Positions 17,331 through 26,444 of a stretch of 64,000 nucleotides of DNA are shown here, one piece after another; position 1 is the stretch's first letter, and each line of letters starts with the position of its first letter. Under the pieces are notes generated by a model. The model saw nothing but the letters and a program-made list of their open reading frames with translations. It did not search any database and was not told where the DNA came from. A program made the position numbers and the translations under genes. The DNA comes from Paenibacillus luteus (GTDB taxonomy: Bacteria > Bacillota > Bacilli > Paenibacillales > Paenibacillaceae), in assembly GCF_006542765.1 (NCBI RefSeq), contig NZ_SKCD01000026.1, positions 1-64,000 of the forward strand. The letters run 5' to 3'.

Positions 17331-19697
17331 TTACCTATCGGACAGCAGCTTATTAAACTCTTGAAGCGGCAGCGGTTTATGGTAATAGTAGCCCTGCGCT
17401 TTGTCGCAGCCGAGCTGCTTGAGCTGCTCCAGCTGATCGATTGTCTCCACGCCTTCCGCTACAACCTGCTTCTGGAGATCATGTCCCATGGATACGATCG
17501 TTTTGACAATCGACAATCCGCTTTCATAGGCGTTCATGTCCGTTATAAAGGAGCGATCAATCTTGATGATCGCAATGGGCAGCTGTCTCAATACGCTTAA
17601 GGACGAATAGCCGGTCCCGAAGTCATCAATTGCAATGTGAATGCCAAGCGCAACAAGCTCATCCAGCATTTTCCGGGCCACATTTAAGTTATTGACCACC
17701 ATGCTCTCTGTTATTTCGAGACATAGCCGTCCCGGCTCCAAGCCGCTAGAGCGCAGCGTCTCCTGCACTTTGTTGACGAAATCCGGCTGCATGAACTGCC
17801 TAGAGGATACGTTGACCGATAGCATAAAATCATTCCAGCCCCGCTCTTGCCATAACCGTCCCTGCTCACAAGCCTCCGCGATAACCCACTGGCCAATTTC
17901 ATTAATTAAGCCTGTCTGCTCCGCAAGCGTAATAAATTCACCCGGCTGAACCATTCCTAGCTCTGCAGAATTCCAACGAATAAGCGCCTCTGCCCCGATT
18001 AGGCGTCCGCTAGCCAAATCAATCTGCGGCTGGTAATACAGCACAAACTCCCTAAGCTCAAGCGCCTTCCTCAAGTTCTTCTCGAGCCGAACGTCACGCT
18101 GCACCAGCGCTATCATCGCATTCGTATAAAGGCGGTATTGATTGCCCCCGCTATGCTTTGCATTGTACATGGCAATATCCGCCTGCTTGATCAGCCCGTT
18201 CGGGGTATCGTCATCAAAGGGATGCACGCTAATCCCGATGCTCCCGCCCAAATAAAAATCCTGTCCCTGAAGAGTAATGGGGAGCTGGAAAATCTGATGG
18301 ATATTTTCGGCAATCGAGACAATTTCGTCGTATTCCGAAGCATCTTTAATAAGAATAATAAATTCATCTCCGCCAAGACGGGCAAGCAAATGGCTCTTGT
18401 TCACACTATTCAGCAGCCGTTTAGCTACTTCAACCAGCGCTTCATCGCCATACTGATGCCCAAGCGTATCGTTAATCAGCTTAAAGCGGTCAAGATCAAT
18501 CAGCATCACGCCTAATAAAGACTTCTTTTCCCTAACGGCCAACAAAGAATTTTCCAGTTCTTTCGTAAAATGATAACGGTTCGGAAGATTCGTCAGCGTA
18601 TCATGATGCGCCAAAAAATGAATGAGCAGCTCTTCTTCTTTCTGCTGGGTAATATCCCGGATTACCGCAAGCACAAATCCTTCTTCGCCTTCGGTTATTC
18701 TTTCCGTATCCATAAGAATCACACGTTGCTTACCTCCGCGATCCTTAATGGACACTTCATAGTTTCTCCATTTCTGAAGTGGAAAAGTTTCCGTATAATT
18801 GTTTTTCACGTTCAGCCGATCGGCTTCAACGATAAAATCAAGCAAAACTTTGTTTTTGAGCTCTGCCTCATTGTCATAACCAAGTAAACGCACCGCTCCC
18901 GGATTCGCTTCCTTAAGCAGCATGTGCCGGTCCAGCATTAGGATCGCTGTCGGTGATAAATGATAGAGCAGCTCAAACTTTTTTTTCACGGAGGGCAGTA
19001 CGTCGTATTTCATGAAATGGCGAATGGAGACACTCCATATAACGGAAGCAATGCCGACAAACGAAACATCAATGTACATATAAGAAGAGAGCAGCACAAT
19101 GAGGAGCAAGACAAAAAAGGTGGCGAAGTGATAATAGAGGTTCGCTTTAAAGAGCACCGTATATCGCTTGCGCAGGAGAACCGTCGTTGACCGCTTCCTT
19201 GCGACCAGGCACAAGCAGACATTGCAAATGGAGATGAATAAGAAAGTCACGATAACCACAAAAAAGCCCGCCACATAAGCTGGCTGTTTCCACGGCCCTT
19301 CTACTCTCACCCCTATGAAATAAAAAGAGGGTCCTTTTAAAAGCAGCAATAGTAAATAAATAATCAGCGGCGAGAAGGCCAACGCGCTGCTCAGAGCCAT
19401 GGAAATACGGTGATAACTGCTTGTCACCCTGAGATGCAGCAGTACGCTCAGGCATGCAGCAGCAAGTGAGATCGGATAGACCACATACGCAGAAATTTGA
19501 AGTGTATGGTCCATAGGCAAGAGCTGCTGAACATATTGGCAGCTAATCATAAGCGCGAGTAAAGCGGTTGTAAGTGAGGCAAGTCTATTCTCAATATGCA
19601 TAGAATTGCGCCTCAGAATAACCAGTGAGGTATCAATCATATATAGAACAGGAAGCATGAATATGAACAGAAGCAATACAGGTTGATAGTCACTCAA
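17331..19697 (-). CDS. Membrane-bound PAS-GGDEF-EAL cyclic-di-GMP protein
   Basis: This 788-residue protein has about seven transmembrane helices (1-225) like the 7TM sensors of some kinases. A PAS domain follows (about 243-350), then GGDEF (about 360-520) with an intact GGDEF at 442-446 and no RxxD inhibitory site just before it. The EAL domain (about 535-785) has EAL at 570-572. DFGTGYSSL is the conserved loop-6 motif and IDRSFI is also present. It could make and degrade cyclic-di-GMP; the balance cannot be read from sequence. The TTG start has GGAGG 9 nt upstream. Two GGDEF genes lie immediately upstream on the same strand. Confidence 0.92.
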   Translation of the reverse strand: MSDYQPVLLLFIFMLPVLYMIDTSLVILRRNSMHIENRLASLTTALLALMISCQYVQQLLPMDHTLQISAYVVYPISLAAACLSVLLHLRVTSSYHRISMALSSALAFSPLIIYLLLLLLKGPSFYFIGVRVEGPWKQPAYVAGFFVVIVTFLFISICNVCLCLVARKRSTTVLLRKRYTVLFKANLYYHFATFFVLLLIVLLSSYMYIDVSFVGIASVIWSVSIRHFMKYDVLPSVKKKFELLYHLSPTAILMLDRHMLLKEANPGAVRLLGYDNEAELKNKVLLDFIVEADRLNVKNNYTETFPLQKWRNYEVSIKDRGGKQRVILMDTERITEGEEGFVLAVIRDITQQKEEELLIHFLAHHDTLTNLPNRYHFTKELENSLLAVREKKSLLGVMLIDLDRFKLINDTLGHQYGDEALVEVAKRLLNSVNKSHLLARLGGDEFIILIKDASEYDEIVSIAENIHQIFQLPITLQGQDFYLGGSIGISVHPFDDDTPNGLIKQADIAMYNAKHSGGNQYRLYTNAMIALVQRDVRLEKNLRKALELREFVLYYQPQIDLASGRLIGAEALIRWNSAELGMVQPGEFITLAEQTGLINEIGQWVIAEACEQGRLWQERGWNDFMLSVNVSSRQFMQPDFVNKVQETLRSSGLEPGRLCLEITESMVVNNLNVARKMLDELVALGIHIAIDDFGTGYSSLSVLRQLPIAIIKIDRSFITDMNAYESGLSIVKTIVSMGHDLQKQVVAEGVETIDQLEQLKQLGCDKAQGYYYHKPLPLQEFNKLLSDR

Positions 19698-19746
19698 AAC
19701 TTGATGCCTCCTCGCTTAGTATGAATGAAATGGGATATGCGACGCT

Positions 19747-20838
19747 TCACCAAGCAATCCGATTTTTTCCACTGCGCTTTGCCAGATAGAGAGCCTCGTC
19801 GGCTAAGCGAAATAACAGATCCCGATCCTCTCCGGGCTCCCGCTTATGGCACCCTATGCTGACGGTTATTCCCCTTCCCTCCAGTTCGGGAAGATGAAGC
19901 TTTTCCGTTCCCTCCCGCATCCGCTCGAGACAACCCGTAACCTGCTTATTATCCATATTCCGAAATATAATGGTGAATTCCTCACCACCATAGCGGGATG
20001 GCAAAACATTCTCGTTTGCGTAATCCTTTAGTAGTCTACCTACTTTGCGTAACACTAGATCGCCAATCGAATGACCAAAATTGTCATTTACAGCTTTGAA
20101 ATTATCAATGTCCAAAATCGCAAGATGAAAGGAGTGAGTCCTGTCATCAGACATGGCTTCTCTATAACGGATTTGAAATGTTTTGTGATTCTCTAGTCCC
20201 GTAAGAGCATCTACTCTGCTAACCTCTTGCAGGGCAAGCTGCTCCAGGCGATGCTTCTTCTCATTGGTTAGCGCCTCCTTCTCTTCCTCCATCATTCGAA
20301 GACCCCGATTGACAATGCCAAGAGCGGCCAACGTAACAATCATAATAAAAGAGAAGCCTACCGCCTTCTGATAAAAAGCAACCTCATACCTGTAAAGAGG
20401 CACGAACACGATAACGAGCATATAGCAGAACATCGAGATCCCACTGGCGAAGACTACCTTCCCATAATTAAAATGCAGAATCCCAACAAGGATGGGCAAA
20501 ATCATAACAATGTGCACCCCGTGAACTTCTGGTGAGGATAACGCAAGCGTTATAGCCCCGATACAGGAGCCAAGAGCGATAATGATATAATCCTGTGCTT
20601 TGCTGATCAGTAGATAAACCAGCTCCGCAGCAATCAACGTACCGACAATCAACACAATTCGGATAATGACTTGTTTATGAATGAATGCCTCTAGTCTGTG
20701 TGGCTCATTGGCGGCTACGACGAAGAAGGCCCCTGTTACAGCAAGCACGGTAATCAAGCCAATAAGCCAATACGACATTCTAATTTTTTGATTCCAGCTG
20801 GAGATATGCTCAGGAGCACTCAGAAATTTGGTTAGCAT
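19747..20838 (-). CDS. Membrane-bound diguanylate cyclase (GGDEF)
   Basis: This 363-residue protein has about six transmembrane helices (first 190 residues), a short coiled linker, and a GGDEF domain with active-site GGEEF. ILDIDNFKAVNDNFGHSIGD is the GTP-binding stretch and VSIGC follows. It is predicted to synthesise cyclic-di-GMP from two GTP. The start at 20838 (AAAGGG about 8 nt upstream) overlaps the end of the preceding GGDEF gene by 29 bp, so the two are translationally linked. No I-site RxxD is seen before GGEEF, so product inhibition may be weak. Confidence 0.9.
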   Translation of the reverse strand: MLTKFLSAPEHISSWNQKIRMSYWLIGLITVLAVTGAFFVVAANEPHRLEAFIHKQVIIRIVLIVGTLIAAELVYLLISKAQDYIIIALGSCIGAITLALSSPEVHGVHIVMILPILVGILHFNYGKVVFASGISMFCYMLVIVFVPLYRYEVAFYQKAVGFSFIMIVTLAALGIVNRGLRMMEEEKEALTNEKKHRLEQLALQEVSRVDALTGLENHKTFQIRYREAMSDDRTHSFHLAILDIDNFKAVNDNFGHSIGDLVLRKVGRLLKDYANENVLPSRYGGEEFTIIFRNMDNKQVTGCLERMREGTEKLHLPELEGRGITVSIGCHKREPGEDRDLLFRLADEALYLAKRSGKNRIAW

Positions 20839-21940
20839 CTTCATGTCCCTTTCTGTGCGGCGAAACGACCCTATTTTTCCCGGTACGCTTGGCTTCATAG
20901 AGATATGCGTCCGCACGTTGAAACAAGTCATCCTTCCCTTGGCCTGCCTTGTATTCCACCATCCCGACGCTTATGGTCACCTTCTGGTGCATAATGACTG
21001 AAAAAGCAGTCGACGCCAGCTTCTGGCGTATTTCCTCTAACAGCTGATGGCTCTGTTCAGTTGACTTCCCTGTTAACAACAGCACGAACTCCTCGCCGCC
21101 ATATCGTGCCGCAACATCCTCCGTGGAAAGGCATTCCTGAAGCAGTAAAGCCATTTCCTTAAGCACCAGATCGCCGGCATGATGGCCGAACGAATCATTA
21201 ATGGTCTTAAAATTATCGATATCCAGTACAGCCAGCTGCAGTGGCAGTTGATAGACCTCATGCTGCTGAATCAAAGCGGTTAAATACTCTTGATAGGTAA
21301 TATGGTTATAAAGACCAGTTAAATAATCGTATTTAGATGCATTTTGAGTAGCGACAGCATCCGCGAACGCCTCAATTTCCGAAGTGACCGCTCGTTCAAG
21401 CGCATGCTGCAGCTCATTTCCTCTTTTCAAAATGGCTAGTCCGACTAGACTGGTTCCCATTATCATGCCAATGACCGCTATTAAATCCAAAAAACCAATA
21501 TAGGTCTTGAACGGCTCAACCATAACCATCATCGCTATATAACTGCTAAGCGTCAGAATAGTTGCAAACCACAGCCGGCTGTGGCTGAAATAAAATAAAG
21601 CAACAATGATAGGCAGATCCAGCCCGATGTATAGCCCTTGAACTTCCCGTCCAAAGGTCAGCATGACGATTACAGCATACACGAGACCCATTGCAATCAG
21701 AATATAATCAAAATATCGCTTCATGTTACGATATAGCACCTCAGCAAGCAGCAGAGAAAGCAACATGCATAAGCTCGCACTTCCATATCCGTCTGGGAAT
21801 AACGGTCCCCCCTGCCAAGCTTTTCCGCCATATTGGACTAAATGAATGCATTCGGTTATCGTCAGTACGACTGTAGACAACACCCAGTAGAAGTAGAGCA
21901 CCCAACGATTCCAAGAGTTGTTATTGATATATCGGGACAT
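20810..21940 (-). CDS. Membrane-bound diguanylate cyclase (GGDEF)
   Basis: This roughly 376-residue paralogue of the next gene has about six membrane helices and a C-terminal GGDEF domain with GGEEF, AVLDIDNFKTINDSFGHHAG and VTISVGM. The N-terminal sensor region differs from that of its neighbour, suggesting a different input signal to the same second messenger. The start is uncertain: neither ATG at 21940 nor GTG at 21946 has a strong Shine-Dalgarno. The gene overlaps the downstream GGDEF gene by 29 bp. Confidence 0.88.
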   Translation of the reverse strand: MSRYINNNSWNRWVLYFYWVLSTVVLTITECIHLVQYGGKAWQGGPLFPDGYGSASLCMLLSLLLAEVLYRNMKRYFDYILIAMGLVYAVIVMLTFGREVQGLYIGLDLPIIVALFYFSHSRLWFATILTLSSYIAMMVMVEPFKTYIGFLDLIAVIGMIMGTSLVGLAILKRGNELQHALERAVTSEIEAFADAVATQNASKYDYLTGLYNHITYQEYLTALIQQHEVYQLPLQLAVLDIDNFKTINDSFGHHAGDLVLKEMALLLQECLSTEDVAARYGGEEFVLLLTGKSTEQSHQLLEEIRQKLASTAFSVIMHQKVTISVGMVEYKAGQGKDDLFQRADAYLYEAKRTGKNRVVSPHRKGHEDANQISECS

Positions 21941-22139
21941 TGTCACCGGTAGTCACCACTTTACTAGTTGTTCATTATTTTTCACATATTTATCCAACCT
22001 ATCATTCTATTATAAAGCGTATATATCGACAGAACAATCAATAATGTGATATTTCATAGTAGCCAAGACCTAATAAATCCCTTAACAACGCTTGAACAAT
22101 TACGACTTTCCACCTATCCGCATGCTATATTCGACAATA

Positions 22140-22185
22140 AAAAAAAGACAGCTAATACAGAAATCACTCTCTGTTCCAGCTGTCT
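22140..22185 (-). terminator. Terminator of the acetylesterase gene
   Basis: AGACAGCT at 22146-22153 pairs with AGCTGTCT at 22178-22185. A run of T follows on the minus strand, just after the esterase stop. Confidence 0.85.
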
Positions 22186-22218
22186 CTACCGCTTTATAAC
22201 ACTTTGTTAGCCATTAAA

Positions 22219-23181
22219 TTATTTATTGCCCAAGAAAAATTGCATCGTCATATCAGAGAAGCCAGGAAGATCCTCATGTCCGAAATCCGGATAAATTTCC
22301 ATACTTTTTTCAGATGTTATTTTATTGTAAATAGCAAACTGCGTAGAAGGCGGGCAAACGGTATCCATAAGGCCGGTAGCAAACAGCACTTCCCCGCGAA
22401 TACGCGAAGCTAAAAATTGAATATCGATATAACCCAGCTTGGTAAAAATTTCTTCCTCCCGTTTATGCTGCGGGTCAAAGTGGCGGAAGAAGGCACGCAG
22501 CTCCGCATAGGCGTCCTTAGCCAGATCCATCTGCCATACGCGCTTATAATCGCTCAAGAACGGGAAGACAGGTGCCAGTTTTTTGATTCTAGGCTCAAGC
22601 GCCGCGCAAGCAATCGTTAGTGCACCGCCCTGCGAGCCGCCCATTGCCATCACTTGCTCTGCATCAACCTCAGGCATTTGCATCGCTATGCCTGCCAGCT
22701 GTGCGGTATCCAGGAAAATATGACGGAATAGGAGCTGATCCGGATGATCATCCAGGCCGCGAATAATATGCCCTTGATGCGTCGTACCCTTGACCCCGCC
22801 GGTATCCTCGGAGTAACCTCCTTGTCCACGACAATCAAGCGAGAAGAAGGAATACCCAAGAGCTGCATAACCCAGCTTGTCCTGCCAATGGCCGGAATGT
22901 CCGGTGTAGCCATGAAATTGCACAACGGCAGGATGCGGCTCTGCTGCGTTCTTCGGCTTAATGTATTTGGCGTGAATGCGTGCGCCACGTACGCCTGTAA
23001 AGTACAAATCGAAGCACTCCGCATAGGGAACCTGAAAGCTGCTCGGTATCAGCTCGATTTGTGGATCAACAGCTCGCATTTCAGCTAGTGCCCTGTCCCA
23101 ATACTCATCAAAGTCCGCGGGACGCGGACTGCTCCCCTCATAGTTCTGTAATTGCTCCAACGACATATCGACTAACGGCAT
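22219..23181 (-). CDS. CE7 acetyl xylan esterase / cephalosporin-C deacetylase
   Basis: This 320-residue alpha/beta-hydrolase has the length and signatures of carbohydrate esterase family 7. QFHGYTGHSG precedes SLDCRGQGG, which forms the oxyanion region. The nucleophile is Ser in GGSQGG, the Asp lies in TGLMDTVCPP and the His in PDFGHE. The family removes acetyl groups from xylo-oligosaccharides and other small esters, usually inside the cell; no signal peptide is seen, in agreement. ATG at 23181 with GGAGGG 6 nt upstream is clearly better than the longer frame to 23283. It fits the polysaccharide-degrading theme of the window. Confidence 0.93.
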   Translation of the reverse strand: MPLVDMSLEQLQNYEGSSPRPADFDEYWDRALAEMRAVDPQIELIPSSFQVPYAECFDLYFTGVRGARIHAKYIKPKNAAEPHPAVVQFHGYTGHSGHWQDKLGYAALGYSFFSLDCRGQGGYSEDTGGVKGTTHQGHIIRGLDDHPDQLLFRHIFLDTAQLAGIAMQMPEVDAEQVMAMGGSQGGALTIACAALEPRIKKLAPVFPFLSDYKRVWQMDLAKDAYAELRAFFRHFDPQHKREEEIFTKLGYIDIQFLASRIRGEVLFATGLMDTVCPPSTQFAIYNKITSEKSMEIYPDFGHEDLPGFSDMTMQFFLGNK

Positions 23182-23310
23182 TCCTGTCCCTCCATTATAA
23201 TGAATGATTAACATGCGGCTTCCCTGTGAAAGCGTTACCTTCATTGTAATAGAAAGTGAAAAAATTGGAATAGCAAATTGCAAAATTGCACGAGAACAAG
23301 CTGCCTATAA

Positions 23311-23354
23311 ACAAAATAAAGCCACGATCCCGCATAGATGCGAGATGATGGCTT
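23311..23354 (-). terminator. Terminator after the small basic protein gene
   Basis: On the minus strand AAGCCA and TGGCTT close a stem with an inner CTCGCAT/ATGCGGG helix. It ends in TTTATTTTGTTT. Confidence 0.7.
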
Positions 23355-23389
23355 GTTTGGCGCTTCCTTGATTACCCGGCGCATCGAAA

Positions 23390-23644
23390 TTATTTCGCTG
23401 TGTTCCGTCCTTTGGCCGCGCTGCCGCCTTTGAAAGAGGTGCTGCCCTTCGGCATGTTTGCGCTTTTGGCGTTAGCGGTATTCTTATCGCCCGCTGCGGA
23501 TTTTTCACCGTCTGCCCCTTTAGCTCCTTGGTTTCTGCCAAATACCTTCTTGGCCAGCTTCTTCTTCTCCCCCGCCTGCCAGCGGTTCCAACCCTTCTTA
23601 TCCGTACCTCTGCCCGTACCGCCCTTGCCCTTTGCACTGCTCAT
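23390..23644 (-). CDS. Small, very basic, low-complexity protein (84 aa)
   Basis: The frame starts at an ATG with GGAG 7 nt upstream and is followed by a terminator, so it is probably expressed. The product is rich in Lys, Gly, Ala and Ser, with the only aromatic-rich patch at GWNRWQAGEKKKLAKKVFG. No membrane helix or signal is present. Such composition suggests a nucleic-acid-binding or spore-associated protein, but that is a guess. The overlapping Arg-rich frame (23305-23637) lacks a Shine-Dalgarno and is a shadow. I do not recognise a named family. Confidence 0.65.
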   Translation of the reverse strand: MSSAKGKGGTGRGTDKKGWNRWQAGEKKKLAKKVFGRNQGAKGADGEKSAAGDKNTANAKSANMPKGSTSFKGGSAAKGRNTAK

Positions 23645-23654
23645 ATCATCACTC

Positions 23655-23910
23655 CATTATATCTTCTATAGCGAGTTAACTGTTATCTACTTCGTAAAAT
23701 GCGAATGCAGCATCTATCATAACCTGATTCCTCGTTATTATTACTTACCAGTATACCATTAATCCTGCCTCTGAATTCTTGCCGTTCATATTAATTTGCA
23801 TTTTCATGCCAATATGGCCGCTGGAATCCGTTATAATTGAAATAAATGGATGATTGGCAAGCAAAAACGCCTTCGGCGTCCTTTAGCGGCGCAGTACGTT
23901 TCATTCCGAA
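23655..23910. other. Intergenic stretch with a UUCG-type hairpin
   Basis: No gene is seen. The plus strand has a TATAAT at about 23832 without a convincing -35. A compact ACGCC-TTC-GGCGT hairpin lies near 23867-23879 just upstream of the conserved leader block. Confidence 0.4.
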
Positions 23911-23967
23911 AAATATAGAGAAAGGATAGCGAAATGATATGCTTTCCTATATTTTCAAAAAAGGAGG
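23911..23967 (+). promoter_or_regulatory. Conserved leader block ending in the Shine-Dalgarno (copy B)
   Basis: This matches the leader of the SLH peptidase gene (8677-8732) at 54 of 57 aligned positions: two substitutions and a one-base indel. It ends with AAAAAAGGAGG, the ribosome binding site of the alpha/beta hydrolase gene. The TATAGNGAAA repeats and the inverted TTTCCTATA are kept. Confidence 0.7.
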
Positions 23968-23974
23968 GTTACGC

Positions 23975-24730
23975 ATGCTTTATTATAGTGAGTACGGAAA
24001 CGCTGAGACCAAAGGAACCATTCTCTTCCTCCATGGCGGGGGGTTAAGCGGTGAAATGTGGGAGGGTGTTGCCCATAAGCTGCACGGTCGGCATTGCATC
24101 GCGGTTGATCTACCTGAGCATGGCGAAAGCACGGCCGAGGCCGGACTGTTGACCACGGACAATTGTATCCGACAGGTCGGCATGATTTTGCAAAAATATG
24201 AAGCCGTGCATGTGGTCGGTTTGTCGCTCGGTGGCGCGTTAGCGCTCCACTTACTGGCTTCCCACGCCGATAATATAAAATCGGCCGTCATTACCGGGAC
24301 TGCAGCCGGCATCAGCAAAACAACAGCAATGTTAATGAATGTGCTTGCTGCCCCCTTATACAGCCTCATGTCTCCAGAGAAAATAGCCGCTTCCATGATG
24401 AAAAACTATCGAATCCCTGAGCAGCACAAACCTTCCTTGCTTCGTGACGCGAAGAGAATCAATGCGGGTGTCGTGAGAAGAATGCATACGATGCTTAGCG
24501 AGATCAAGCTTCCCTATAATAATAATATACCGCTGCTTGTGCTGGTTGGCGAAGAAGAAAATCGCATAGCCAAACAAGCGGCCAATAAGTTGCTCTCGCA
24601 GGTGCCGAAAAGCACGGGGGGCATTGTGCGTGGAGGAAATCATGTATGGAGCTATGGGAAGCCTGATTTATTTGCCGAGGTTATTGAGCTGTGGACGAAT
24701 GAAAATAGGCGGCATGCTGAACTCAAATAG
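23975..24730 (+). CDS. Alpha/beta hydrolase
   Basis: This 251-residue protein has the alpha/beta-hydrolase fold. Oxyanion-hole FLHGGG is followed by VDLPEHGES, and the nucleophile elbow is GLSLGG. The likely acid lies near LVGEEEN and the His is in GGNHVWSY. The substrate is unknown; relatives include esterases, lipases and C-C hydrolases. The ATG at 23975 follows GGAGGG at 6-7 nt. An in-frame ATG at 23939 lies inside the conserved leader and would add MLSYIFKKGGLR. It is convergent with the monooxygenase gene. Confidence 0.85.
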   Translation: MLYYSEYGNAETKGTILFLHGGGLSGEMWEGVAHKLHGRHCIAVDLPEHGESTAEAGLLTTDNCIRQVGMILQKYEAVHVVGLSLGGALALHLLASHADNIKSAVITGTAAGISKTTAMLMNVLAAPLYSLMSPEKIAASMMKNYRIPEQHKPSLLRDAKRINAGVVRRMHTMLSEIKLPYNNNIPLLVLVGEEENRIAKQAANKLLSQVPKSTGGIVRGGNHVWSYGKPDLFAEVIELWTNENRRHAELK

Positions 24731-24747
24731 GGGAAGCTAGCTCCCCC
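24730..24747. terminator. Short bidirectional stem-loop
   Basis: GGGG-A-AGCT and AGCT-C-CCC face each other between two convergent genes. There is no T tract, so efficiency is doubtful. Confidence 0.4.
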
Positions 24748-24755
24748 TACCTATG

Positions 24756-25823
24756 TTAATGGTTTGTAAGCAGCTGTGGTGCTGACGTTTTGTTCCAGAC
24801 CGTGCTCTTAATTTCCCGGCGCAGCACAGGTGCCACTTCCTCGGCAAAACGCTCGACCTGTTCACGCTGCTCCGTCTCCGTCAAGCCATCCACGCTGATG
24901 CTGAGCACCTGATTGCCAAATGCACGATGGTAATCGATAATTTTCTCAATGACCTGATCTACGCTGCCGACCAGCGAAGGACCGTTCTTAATGGTGTCCT
25001 CCAAATCCTTAAAGGGCGATTGATTATGCTGTGCCGCGCTTGTTGCCTGAAACGCATCATAATAAGGGCGGTACCGCTTGATGGCCTCTTCCGGCGTATT
25101 AGCTAAATACAAGCTACCTGCCCCTGCGCCTACGGCAGCTTGATTGGGATTATGACCATAGAAAGCAAGCCGCTCCCGATAATGGTCAATAAGGCTTTTG
25201 TACTTGGCCTGCGGATGGAAGCTGTTGGAGGAGAAAATCGGTTCGCCATATTTGGCGGCCAGCTCGGTCGAAAGCGTGCTTGAGGCGCTACCATGCCAGA
25301 TCGGAATCGAAGTCTGATACGGTCTTGGCTGTGTCGTTACTCGCTCGATTGCCGGGCGGTAGCGCCCTTCCCATGTGACATCCTCTTCGCTCCATAACCG
25401 TTTTAGCAGAGCATAGCGTTCGGCCAGCGATTCCCATTGTTCTTCTTCCTTGATTCCGAACAGCGGGTAATGACGCGGATCATTGCCTTTGCCAATAATG
25501 AGCTCCAGCCGTCCTTCGGACAAATGATCGAGTGTGGCATAATCCTCAGCCACCCGAACCGGATCAAGCACACTGAGCACAGTGACTGTAGTAAGCAGCC
25601 GAATTTGCGAGGTTCTGGCGGCGATAGCCGTTAGAAGCACAGGCGGCGAAGAAGACAGAAACGGAGCGCCGTGTCTCTCACCGATACCATAAGCGTCAAA
25701 ACCAAGCTCTTCCGCCAACATCGCTTGCTTGATTACATTTTGAAATTTCTGCTGAGGCGTTAGCGTTTCTCCATTCACAGCGTTTGGAAGGTTCATAACC
25801 AGGCTAAATAGCGCAAACTTCAT
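24756..25823 (-). CDS. Luciferase-like flavin-dependent monooxygenase (LLM class)
   Basis: This 355-residue single-domain LLM oxidoreductase has a TIM-barrel fold that uses reduced flavin and oxygen. Typical elements are AEELGFDAYGIGERHG, VRVAEDYATLDHLSEGRLELIIGKG and VGSVDQVIEKI near the C-terminus. The ATG at 25823 has AAGGAGGAG about 9 nt upstream; the longer frame to 25880 is rejected. Substrates vary widely in this family and none can be proposed. It stands alone, convergent with the alpha/beta hydrolase gene. Confidence 0.9.
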   Translation of the reverse strand: MKFALFSLVMNLPNAVNGETLTPQQKFQNVIKQAMLAEELGFDAYGIGERHGAPFLSSSPPVLLTAIAARTSQIRLLTTVTVLSVLDPVRVAEDYATLDHLSEGRLELIIGKGNDPRHYPLFGIKEEEQWESLAERYALLKRLWSEEDVTWEGRYRPAIERVTTQPRPYQTSIPIWHGSASSTLSTELAAKYGEPIFSSNSFHPQAKYKSLIDHYRERLAFYGHNPNQAAVGAGAGSLYLANTPEEAIKRYRPYYDAFQATSAAQHNQSPFKDLEDTIKNGPSLVGSVDQVIEKIIDYHRAFGNQVLSISVDGLTETEQREQVERFAEEVAPVLRREIKSTVWNKTSAPQLLTNH

Positions 25824-26038
25824 CGTATGACTCCTCCTTCTAAAATTCGATATGCCAGCTGTTTTTTTCTGTTTGGCCATTCATCTTCTACTTGAATTGA
25901 AGCAATAGTAGCATAGGGAATTGCGTGCGGCAATCCTTTTCACACTAATCCGATTATAATAGTATTCTATATGATTATTAAAAAGTTCAATGTGTCGGCA
26001 TTTCTACCTATATTGAACAAAAATAGGCTTATCTATAA
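25824..26038. other. Intergenic stretch upstream of the monooxygenase gene
   Basis: No gene is visible. AT-rich sequence with a minus-strand TATAAT near 25953 could hold the monooxygenase promoter, but I could not place a convincing -35. Confidence 0.3.
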
Positions 26039-26099
26039 CAAAAAAGATCCTAAATGGCATTAAAACTAAATGATCATTAGTTTTAACCCGATTAGGATC
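26039..26099 (-). terminator. Two-tier terminator of the 64-aa gene
   Basis: Outer GATCCTAA/TTAGGATC and inner TTAAAACTAA/TTAGTTTTAA arms form a long hairpin. T residues follow on the minus strand. Confidence 0.85.
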
Positions 26100-26134
26100 C
26101 TCTGTAACGGTGAAGATTTATAGCTTTTGCCTGA

Positions 26135-26329
26135 TTAATACGCATGGACGGTATCACTCATCACTCTCCAAACGATGCTTTTGTGGCGCTCGGCTCTCGC
26201 CGCCATTGTCTTGAGTGAAGCCAATGCCTCATCGGCCTGCTCCCTGTAGTACTCATCTCCAAATAACAAGTACAGCCGCATATAATCATTGTATTCATCC
26301 AGCCATTCATTGAAGTAAGAAGAGGTCAT
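26135..26329 (-). CDS. Hypothetical protein (64 aa)
   Basis: The ATG at 26329 has GGAG 8 nt upstream, and a strong terminator follows the stop, so this is a monocistronic small gene. The product begins MTSSYFNEWLDEYNDYMRLY and is mostly helical and charged, rich in Tyr and Glu, with a basic Ala/Arg patch (TMAARAERHKS). There is no signal or membrane helix. I do not recognise the family. A longer frame to 26413 lacks a ribosome binding site. Confidence 0.6.
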   Translation of the reverse strand: MTSSYFNEWLDEYNDYMRLYLLFGDEYYREQADEALASLKTMAARAERHKSIVWRVMSDTVHAY

Positions 26330-26444
26330 TCGCATCACTCCCTTAATTCGATTATAGAGCAAGAACCTTAAGCTTTTATGAGAATTATATGAAGAAGAAT
26401 TAATATAATTCATGATATGCTTTATATTAACTCCTTATTCTATT

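Noticed and set aside
23305..23637. Arg-rich 110-codon minus-strand frame overlapping the small basic protein
   Set aside because: It has no ribosome site, extends across the terminator hairpin at 23311-23354, and the other frame has proper start and stop signals.
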